This document shows, one piece after another, positions 56,540-64,000 of a DNA stretch of 64,000 nt; position 1 is the stretch's first letter, and each line of letters opens with the position of its first letter. The notes beneath the pieces were generated by a model. It saw only the letters and a program-made list of their open reading frames with translations. It did no database searches and was not told where the DNA came from. The translations under genes were made by a program, and so were the position numbers. The stretch lies in the NCBI GenBank assembly GCA_943735955.1, contig OX030956.1, positions 9,228,445 through 9,292,444 of the forward strand, in the 5' to 3' direction. The DNA is from Piscicola geometra (Eukaryota; Annelida; Clitellata; Hirudinida; Piscicolidae).

Positions 56540-57164
56540 ACTTATAGTTGTACATGGTTTACTTTGGAAATTGTACTCATAATTTATGCAAATGAGATTA
56601 ACGAATGATTTAGACAAATTTCCTATGTTTAAATCACTGTATGGTAATAAAACGGTATTGCTAACAGGCTAAATAAAATACTTTAAATTAATAAGATTTT
56701 TTTCTCCTATTAGTTTAGTTTAGAGAATTAAAAACCACGCAGATATTTTGACTTATTTTTATGTGAATAATTTTAATTTCAATGTGAACAGATTTGACAT
56801 TACTGAGTAAAATTATTACTAATTACTCAAAAAAGTATTCATAAAAGAAGTAAAGAAGCCTCATTTATTGTTCATTTTACGATATATCTCGCCTAAGATA
56901 GTTTGATGAAATATATATCGTAAACTATCATATAACTTTTAAAAAAATATGTAAAAAAAGAAGTAAAAGAAGTCTCAGTTATTCTTCATTTTACGATATA
57001 TCTCGCTTCGAATAGTTTGCCGAAATCTAAAATAACATGGCCGCTTCTTGTTATTGTTAGAAACCAACAATCAGCTGATTCAAGAAATAAATAAACATTG
57101 CCATCAGCTGTTTTTATATTGCTATGTCTATGCTTCCGAGTACGATTTCCAAAGTATCCCGTTG
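56540..57164. repeat. Inverted copy of the 49190-50010 repeat
   Basis: Carries the ATTTATGCAAATGAGAT and TGTATGGTAATAAAACGGTA blocks, two CGATATATCTCG blocks, and AAACCAACAATCAGCTGATTC, all found in reverse order inside 48223-51013. No gene. Confidence 0.75.
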
Positions 57165-57320
57165 TACATCATGGGATGGTTTTCCCAGTATTTATCCCAT
57201 TTTATTTTAAATTTATCTGTATTTTCAGCTTTTACGATTTCATCAGGCAAGCTATTCCAAACTGTTACCACTCTATGTGTATAAATTTTTTTTCTTGTAT
57301 TCTTTTGGCACTGTTTTTTT
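57165..57320 (-). pseudogene. CR1-like LINE C-terminal fragment
   Basis: The minus strand reads THRVVTVWNSLPDEIVKA and then DKFKIKWDKYW, the characteristic end of CR1-type reverse transcriptases. Confidence 0.65.
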
Positions 57321-57659
57321 GATAATTAAATAATGTATAAATAATCTAAAAGTTTATGATACGATGAATAACGAAAATATTTTTATCATAGAATTTTCAA
57401 TAAAGTATTATTGAAATTTCACCAAAAGATCTATAGAAGTCGGTTTTTAATAAATAATTTATTTCATTAAAATATATGCGATAACTTTTACTCATTTGAG
57501 TGCCGGACCCGTAGCTATTGCCAAATCCGTAAACATGTTACAGTCTTCAAATACTAAAAGTTATTGCGAATATATACCGTTTTCTTTAAAAAATTATTAT
57601 ATACTATTTGATAAATAGTTTTCAACTTAAAAAGTCTTATTTAAATTCTTTACAATAGA
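57321..57659. other. AT-rich unique DNA
   Basis: Nothing recognised. Confidence 0.4.
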
Positions 57660-57802
57660 ATGGAGAAAGACTTGCATGTAGAAATAAGATCACCATTTTT
57701 GGCCAGCCTGTCTGAAGACGCATCTGATGAAGAATACAGAAATAATGAGGCGATGGTGCAAGTACTCAATCAGAGACTGTGCAATTATGAAGAATGTGAC
57801 AG
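57660..57802 (+). other. Candidate first coding exon of an unrecognised gene
   Basis: ATG (57660-57662) opens 47 codons, MEKDLHVEIRSPFLASLSED, then DEEYRNNEAMVQVLNQR and CNYEECD, followed by a GTAATT donor at 57803. The acidic, non-repetitive peptide and good donor suggest a real exon. An acceptor at about 57903 would lead to a stop after eight codons. I do not recognise the family. Confidence 0.38.
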
Positions 57803-57959
57803 GTAATTAAGTTTGATATTTATTTATTTCAAGGAGGTTTCAAACTAGATTGAAAATTTTTAATACATAATTTATTGTTATGATGTTGCTTTTTTATATA
57901 AAGGAAGAGCCTAGATGCACAGAATTAGTGTAGCTAGAATTATATTATAACATCAAGGT

Positions 57960-58600
57960 GGTCTTCTACATCCAATCAAAGCTATTTCGTTTTTTTCCTT
58001 CTATTGAGTTGACAAGGATCACTTTAAGTCATCCATGGGTGTTGATACTGGCTGTCTGTGCATACGCAGATGGCTGATGACACTAATTTTGTCATAGAAG
58101 CTTTTGTAACAGAAGGGACAAGGGATGAGTGAGATGTCTCCAGAAAGTCGGATTTTTCTTTTTTCCCTTAGATTAGATGTACAGTGAAATTCACTGTACT
58201 AATGAGTGTGATTTCACTGTATACAATGAAAATTCACTTTACAGGTTTTATATCATTATCAATGCAATTTAAAAAAATATCTGTGGTGTCTCAATATTCC
58301 CAACTCTGAATCTGGCTGGCTATGCACAAGCTCACGACAAAAGATTATCTTTGGCAGTCTCTTTTCTATCATTCGGACTACGTTCTCTGCTCAGCGAAGA
58401 TGAAACTGCATTAGGTGAGTGAAGATGCTGGGAAGAGTTGCTATGAAAAGTACTACTGTGTATGGATTTTTGTCTTGCCACTTTATGCCGAGAATCTTCC
58501 TGAGTGTTTCAACTTTCTAGCATGGCGTTGATACACAGTCCACGTTACACATGCATACAGAAGTGTGGGAAGCATCACATACAATACAATACAACGAAGA
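57960..58600 (-). pseudogene. RTE-like LINE F, C-terminal part with C2H2 finger
   Basis: The minus strand reads LRKILGIKWQDKNPYTVV, VVRMIEKRLPKIIFCREL and, about 58110-58010, CPFCYKSFYDKISVISHLRM ending in His, a C2H2 finger. Same order as the RTE-like LINE at 34148-38179 but diverged and broken. Its RT part lies at 61791-62230. Confidence 0.7.
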
Positions 58601-58979
58601 GTATTATTAACGTGGCGTAAACCTGGACGGGCTTCAATACCACTTGGTTATGGAAGATTTGATAATAATATTAATGATAGATGAATAAATGGAAAGTATA
58701 GGAAAAGTAAGTTATTGAAATTTAACAATAAAATCATGTATATATATATACATACATATACATATATATGTACATATATATATATTTATTTATTTATTTT
58801 TAAATAGACAAAATATTTTATATATTTTTTTTTTCAAAGATTGAAACTAAAATGATAATAACAATAAGTTTAAGAAAAAAGTAAATATCTATATTATATT
58901 ATTATGATTATTTTTTATTATTATTTATTTTACAATTATTATTGACCATTTGTATAAATATAAAAAAGAATGAAATTGG
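58601..58979. other. AT-rich DNA with short (TA)n
   Basis: TATATACATACATA-type microsatellite near 58735-58790; no gene. Confidence 0.5.
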
Positions 58980-61790
58980 GAAGCAAGAAATTGATTAATG
59001 AAAAATGAGCAGTAAATTTTTAAGTTATTGTTATCAGTCGAACAAGTACGTTTTCAAGGAACGGTTGAATGTCGCGGTCGAGCTCGGGGATTTGAGTCTA
59101 TTGGGAAGACTATTCCAAAGAGTCGGCGCTGCAACAATAAAGCTTCTTGCACCTGCATACTTTCGTTTGTAGCTCTGTGGAACTACATCTCTTGACCTAG
59201 CAGACCTGATTCTTTCCCTCTGGGGAAGACTTGCTCTCATGACAATGCTACTCGACAAATTATCTGGGCACTCATTAGACAGACACTTGTGCATTAACAA
59301 GATGTTTTTGTATTCAATTCTATTTTCAACACGAAGCCAGTGAAGCTCCTTGAGAACAGGGCTGATGTTATCATACTTTCTAGTACCTGTTATGAGCCTA
59401 GCTGTGTTGTTGATTATAGACTGAATTTTCTGCAGCTGCGTCATTGGCAACCCAGTAAGAATGATATTGCCATAGTAAATTCGACTGGGAGCCAAAGCAG
59501 AAGCCAATGTTCTCAGTGAGTCCTTGGTCAATAACCATCTTATGGATCGTATTTGGCGTAAAGAAGCAAAGCAGGTTGAGTCATCTTGTTGATGTGTGTC
59601 GTCATAGTGAGGTCTTTGTCGAGATAGATTTCTAGGTTTCTGACACTTTCGGAAGGAATTATCTCGTTCTGACAAATGCGAACTGGATCTTTGGGAGTGT
59701 GAGTAGAGTTTCGACGGGATGAGAGCCAGATAACTTCAGTTTTGCTGGAGTTAAGTTTCAGTTGATTGGCACCCATCCAAGCAGCAATTTCATCAATGCA
59801 TGATGACACATTTTCTTGCAGGTCAGCCTGATGACCTTTAATGCAATGACCGTAAATCTGGGTGTCATCAGCGTACTGATGAAAAGCGAGCTCATGTCTA
59901 GCTGCTATTCTTTCCAAATCTCCAGTGTACAAAAAGAACAGTAAAGGACCAAGGACTGAACCTTGGGGGACTCCTACAGCGGAAACCGACATTGTCGATT
60001 TTGTCCCACTACAGCGGATGTTAAAACATCTGTCATTTAAGTAGTCCCTAAACCATTCTAACGCAGAGTCAGAGAAACCATAGGAGATGTGCAGTCTTCG
60101 GAGCAGTGTTGCGTGATCTACCAGATCGAAAGCTGCCGATAGATCAAGCAAAACTAACAATGTAAGCTTACCGTCATCTGCTGCCCTAACGATGTCTGAA
60201 AAGACTTTGGCTATGGCAGTTTCTGTCAAATTATGACGACGGTAGGCTGACTGTAAGGGAGGGAAAATATGAAATTCTGTGAGGTAGTTGACTGTGGAGA
60301 ACTAATCTTTCCATGAGTTTGGACAACACCCTCAAGTTTGAAATAGGCCTGTACGACGAAGTTTCAGTGAGTTTAAAACTTGGCTTCTTGAGCAGTTGCG
60401 TGATGTTGGCCGACTTGAAAGACTTCGGAACCCTGCCTGCCGAAAAAGACCTGTTGAATAAGCTCACTAAAAAAGGAGCAATTATTCCAGATATTTCCTT
60501 CAACAGCCATGTAGGAACCGGGTCATTCGAGCACTGCTTATTCGGAAGCCCTTGAATAGCCCTGACTACTTCTTCTTCGTCGACTATGCTGAACCCATTC
60601 AAACTGAGCCCGTGCTCGCAAAATGAAAATGTTGGGTCATCTTGGGCATTGATTGACCTTCTCGCCGACGCAACTTTCTCTGTGAGGTGTACGTGATAGT
60701 CATCAGCACTGATGCCTGAGACTGACGACGTCTTACTTCTGCCCGCGATGCTATTGATGAGTTTCCAGGTGTCAGCTGGCTTCCCTTTGGACTGAAAAAG
60801 CTTCAAGTTCCAGAACTGCTCTCGCTTGCGCCTGCACAGACTCTTGTAAACTTTCAACTGCTTGACCCAGGCAGTACGTGCTTGCTCATTTTTTGACTTA
60901 CTGTAGCTTCTCTCAAGACTTCTCTTAAGGCGTTTAGAGGCGCGACACTCATGGTCAAACCAAGGGTCCGAAGGCCTCTGGTGCACTCTAACAGTATTAA
61001 GAGGAATCATTTTATCGAGAATGCTAGTAAAAGTGGAGCTGTAGAGGTCAGCAGCTGAATCTACATCAAAGTAAGTGCTAGACGAGAGTGGAGACAATCA
61101 AACCTGTTGAGCAAACTCTGTTCTATCCAAGAGTTTCCAGCGTCTAATAGAAGTTTTTTTTTGTACACAGGAGGAGGCTTGGCCAGTTGACACTTCCAGA
61201 CCAACAGTTTGTGGTCAGAGAAGCCTACCTCAATGCAGTCAACTTCAAGACTGTTTTTCGAGGCAACAACATCAAGCCACCCTCTCTGACTATGGGTTGG
61301 TTGGTTGATTGATGACTGGAAACCATGAGAGCTCATGATATTCTGAAACGTCTGAGTATCGTTATCACTTGGATTTTCAAGGTGGAAGTTGAAATTTCCC
61401 AGGATTGATACTTCTTCACTGTATGTGGCCAAGGTGCTCATGATTTCATTGAAATCCTTGAAGAACACGCTAGAAGCATAACCTGTTCGATAAACAACTA
61501 AACCAATGACCGCCCTTGAACCAGAAGTGATTCTGACACAAAGATGCTCAAGAGTTGAGGACTGAACTTCTGTGTCCAATGGTGCAACCTGGAATCCAGA
61601 GTCAGCCACGACTGCAACTCCCCCGTGGTTTGTATGCAGTGTGTTTACTGTATTGGAGAGTCTAGGCCTTGATCTTTTGACCGCTACCAAGCCCTCCTGC
61701 CGCAGTCGGCTGATACAGACTGTATACTTCCAGCTTAATCTGGATGGTAATACTTCTGTTCCAGACATTTAGGCACAACCCACCAAAGAT
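58980..61790 (-). mobile_element. L2-type LINE, 5'-truncated, inserted in LINE F
   Basis: Minus-strand element with endonuclease and RT. It separates the two parts of LINE F, whose order is preserved on either side. Richer in G+C than the old AT-rich LINEs. No clear target duplication or tail repeat is seen. Confidence 0.8.
59034..61768 (-). pseudogene. L2-type LINE endonuclease-reverse transcriptase, broken
   Basis: Endonuclease region 61768-61061: GGVAVVADSG, SILGNFNFHLE (the usual GDFN Asp is Asn here) and VGFSDHKLLVWK. Then 61097-60231: NKQCSNDPVPTWLLKE, NITQLLKKPS and YRPISNLRVLSK. RT core 60229-59540: LLDLSAAFDLVDH, GVPQGSVLGPLLF and the catalytic YADDTQ. C-terminus 59675-59034: SRIYYGNIILTGLP, LKELHWLRVENRI and LWNSLPNRL ending KTYLFD. 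At least three frameshifts separate the parts (near 61080, 60230 and 59600). Confidence 0.85.
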
Positions 61791-62230
61791 GCAACTGGCT
61801 CTTGCAATTCTGATGCTCACCTTATCATCAATAATGACACTCTGAGATAGTTTGCTGCTTATTTATGTGACACATGTTGATCCTTTGACCATTGACAGTG
61901 ATGTTGGACTCAACATAGGGCTTTTCAGGTGCGTGATGATGAAAGACATCAGTATTCTTTGTGCTGATTGTCAGACCAAAGTGTATGCAGGTGCTGGTAA
62001 ATAGGTTAACTCTGCATTGCATGTTGGCTTCATAGACAGCGTTGAGGGCACAGTCATCAGCAAACAGCAAGTCTCTGTCTGTCGTAACCTTGGTTTTTGC
62101 TCAGAGTCTCAAAAGGCTGAACAGTTTACCATAATTTTTTTAAAATAGTTAAAGCAGTCTCTCTTGCAGCATGAGTGAATTCTAGACTAACAACTTCCCC
62201 AGTATCTTAGGTCACTGTTATATCTTTTAA
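61791..62230 (-). pseudogene. RTE-like LINE F, reverse transcriptase part
   Basis: Reads LEFTHAARETALTILKK, then LFADDCALNA (catalytic FADD), FTSTCIHFGLTISTKNTDV and ESNITVNGQRI. Continues at 58600 after the L2 insertion. Confidence 0.7.
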
Positions 62231-62234
62231 TACA

Positions 62235-62470
62235 GGGAGCAGGGATGGCTTAGATGGTAGACGTCGGACTTGCAACTCAAAGGTTTCGTGTACGAATCCT
62301 TGACAAGCAACAGTGAACTATCATATACCTAGTGTATATGATGCGGTGTTTGCGATGTATGCATTGAGAGATGTGTACGTCGTGTGGAGTGGCGTCTCTG
62401 GTGCATAAGAACCATGGTTCTCAAAACCATTGTAACATGGCCTGCGTCGGTCAGGCTGTGAACAATATAG
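62235..62470 (+). mobile_element. tRNA-derived SINE, copy 3 (full)
   Basis: A box (TGGCTTAGATGGTAGACG), B box (TGTACGAATCC, one change), ATCATATAC/GTATATGAT palindrome, GTACGTCGTGTGGAGTGG, and a 3' part ending GCCTGCGTCGGTCAGGC. Longest plus-strand copy in the window. Confidence 0.85.
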
Positions 62471-63045
62471 ACTAAAAAATATTTAAAAAATATGAATATA
62501 AATATGACTATTTTTTTTAAATTCACGATGTGAACACACCATCCTTAATTCATTTGCCAATTAAGGCCTTATTTAGAAACTGTGCTTCATCACATTGCTT
62601 CATCCTTATTTCTATTATGAATGGGACGGATTCGCGGATCCAATTCCGAATGTTCATACCGAATCTAAGGAACATGCATTTAAAATTAATTAAATGTATT
62701 TTCTATGAGCTAAAGCATCTCTATCGAACCTCCGGCTCCTATATAATTAAATAATAAAAATGAAAAAACAATGCTGACTAAACACGCCCTTATTTACTTG
62801 GTAAATAAGGCAATAGTCTTATCAGACCTCATAATATATAACATAAGAATAAATAAATTTGTGGTTCTTGAAAATTTAATTTACGAATTACGACTTAGTT
62901 TTTCTTCCAATAGTTTTTATATATATAACTTACATTTTTTATATTTCAGACTAACGACTTATTATATTTATTTATTTAATACATATTTTTTAATGATTCA
63001 AATTTTATTTTATTGAGGCCTAATTAAGCTCTAAAATAAGGGTTA
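62471..63045. other. AT-rich DNA, no gene seen
   Basis: Weak inverted similarity between AAGGCCTTATTTAG (62566) and CTAAAATAAGGG (63031) may mark another small transposon. Small open frames have no recognisable features. Confidence 0.35.
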
Positions 63046-63560
63046 AGCATTGATTGAGTGCAGAGAGGACTGTTGATGGTTGATTGTTTGCAAAAAGAGT
63101 GATTGATTGAATGCATTTAATTACCATTTAAAAAAATTAAAATTAAAACATTTGATTGAGTGAAACGAGGGTGGTTGATGTTTGATTGAGTGAAAAAAAG
63201 GTACTTGATTGGGTGCATAGATGATGATTGTGTGCTGATTGGTTAGAGAAAGTAAAGTTGAGAACTCATTAGTTTCAGAAAAAATTGTTGATTCGGTTTA
63301 AAGAAGGTGATTGAAGAATGATCGAGTGCAACGAGGGTGGTTGATGTTTATTGAGTGAAAGAAGAGTAATTGCTTGGGTGCATAGAGTGCTTATTGGGTA
63401 GAGAAAAGATAGTTGAGGGTTGATTGGATGCTGTGAGGGTGGTTGATTGGATGCTGTGAGGGTGGTTGATTGGATGTATGAAGAATGATTGAGAGCTGAT
63501 TAGGTGGGTAGATGGTGGTTGAAGAATAGTTTGGTGCAACGAAGGTGGTTGATGTTTGAT
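63046..63560. repeat. Degenerate tandem repeat GATTGAGTGNANNGAGGNTGGTT
   Basis: About 12-14 diverged units of 30-45 bp with GATTGAGTG, GGTGGTTGAT and GGGTGCATAG motifs. The open frame on the minus strand rich in His, Pro and Ser is a by-product of the repeat. Confidence 0.75.
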
Positions 63561-63897
63561 GCAAAATGTTATTTTCCGTGGAAATTTCCCAGAAAATAAC
63601 AAAAAGCCCACTTTTTTTAATGAAAATTTCAATGTAAAAAAGTTTTTTTTGTTATTTTCTGTGAAAACATCATATAAAAAATTTCGATTTTTGTTATATT
63701 CTTGATAATTTGCCAACGAAAAAATATTAACTTTAAAAATTGTGAGTTTCAAAAACAAGTAATTTAACAGTTCTATAGACATTAGTTTGATTTGGGCATA
63801 AATATCAAAATGATGACGCGTGATGAAGACGACCAAATTGGCTAACAAATTGGAAAATAATTCACGCATACTATAATAATAATAATAGTAAATAAGT
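63561..63897. other. AT-rich DNA with a small palindrome
   Basis: GTTATTTTC...GAAAATAAC at 63569-63601; nothing coding. Confidence 0.4.
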
Positions 63898-64000
63898 AGA
63901 GCTGTGCGTTAATCTACGTTAACTTTCGATTAACGCGTTAATCAATCAAGGACCGTTAATTTTTTTAACGCCGTGGAATATTTAACGCATTAAAAAAAAA
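63898..64000. mobile_element. Start of a TTAACG-rich inverted-repeat element (cut by window end)
   Basis: AGAGCTGTGCGTTAATC followed by repeated GTTAACG, GATTAACGCGTTAATC and TTTAACGC palindromes, like the subterminal arms of non-autonomous hAT-type elements. The rest lies outside the window. Confidence 0.45.

Noticed and set aside
62235..62310. tRNA gene
   Set aside because: The A and B boxes are present but the cloverleaf is not maintained and the same body follows in three places; it is a SINE head.
63046..63560. Possible CRISPR-like spacing of GATTGAGTG motifs
   Set aside because: Motif intervals and sequences are irregular and the DNA is eukaryotic.
63348..63869. 173-codon minus-strand frame rich in His, Pro and Ser
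   Set aside because: Produced by the GATTGAGTG repeat; no conserved features.

Overview
This is AT-rich, intron-containing DNA from an animal, most likely an invertebrate; the species cannot be fixed from the sequence. Evidence for an animal is two conserved host genes with canonical GT-AG introns (NSA2 on +, SS18/CREST on -) and animal-type transposons: CR1/L2/RTE-like LINEs, hAT, Merlin and Mutator-like elements, and a tRNA-derived SINE. No bacterial operon, CRISPR, rRNA or genuine tRNA gene is present.

Host genes. NSA2 (about 6121-8126, +) can be assembled as ten exons giving a 259-residue product, if the start ATG sits alone in exon 1; the product acts in 60S ribosome assembly. The SS18-family gene (44072-41859, -) assembles as six exons and 420 residues with an intact N-terminal SNH domain and Q-rich tail; SS18 is a BAF (SWI/SNF) subunit. 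Four orphan candidate exons (8735-8827 -, 32160-32232 -, 51799-51985 +, 57660-57802 +) may belong to other host genes whose remaining exons lie elsewhere.

Layout. 1-1,450: ends of two inverted-repeat transposons and a 580-bp (AATAT)n tract. 1,452-4,740: nearly full LINE 'A' (-). 4,870-5,950: SINE, LINE tail and hAT end. 5,950-8,250: NSA2. 9,000-11,700: a 2.5-kb hAT ('hAT-B') nested in another hAT ('hAT-A'). 11,990-26,525: one old CR1 LINE ('E', +) broken by three insertions: a LINE-B/RPA12 composite, a 3.6-kb Merlin element, and an 8.6-kb hAT ('hAT-C') that itself holds a full CR1 LINE, an interrupted unknown gene and another hAT ('hAT-D'). 26,540-34,025: LINE A pieces around a 6.7-kb block with a hAT-A copy, Ty3/gypsy gag-protease remnants and short tandem repeats. 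34,029-38,770: a LINE-B/RPA12 composite split by a full-length RTE-like LINE. 38,780-41,433: TTCGG-palindrome transposon and AT minisatellites. 41,859-44,072: SS18. 44,310-51,053: rearranged hAT-B split by a 2.8-kb satellite-rich inverted-repeat element. 52,486-55,659: a Mutator-like element with a PHD finger and a second inverted-repeat element. 55,809-57,320: another LINE-B/RPA12 composite, shared repeats and a LINE end. 57,960-62,230: an RTE-like LINE split by an L2-type LINE. 62,235-64,000: SINE, AT-rich DNA, degenerate tandem repeats and the start of a TTAACG-rich repeat.

Most notable: a dispersed composite repeat in which a piece resembling the C-terminal zinc ribbon of RNA polymerase I subunit RPA12 is joined to the 3' end of a LINE; several intact transposon boundaries supported by target-site duplications (8 bp for hAT and Merlin, 9 bp for the Mutator-like element, 11 bp and 6 bp for LINEs); and LINE families of different sequence that share a GAGCGC/GCGCT 3' hairpin and short tandem tail.
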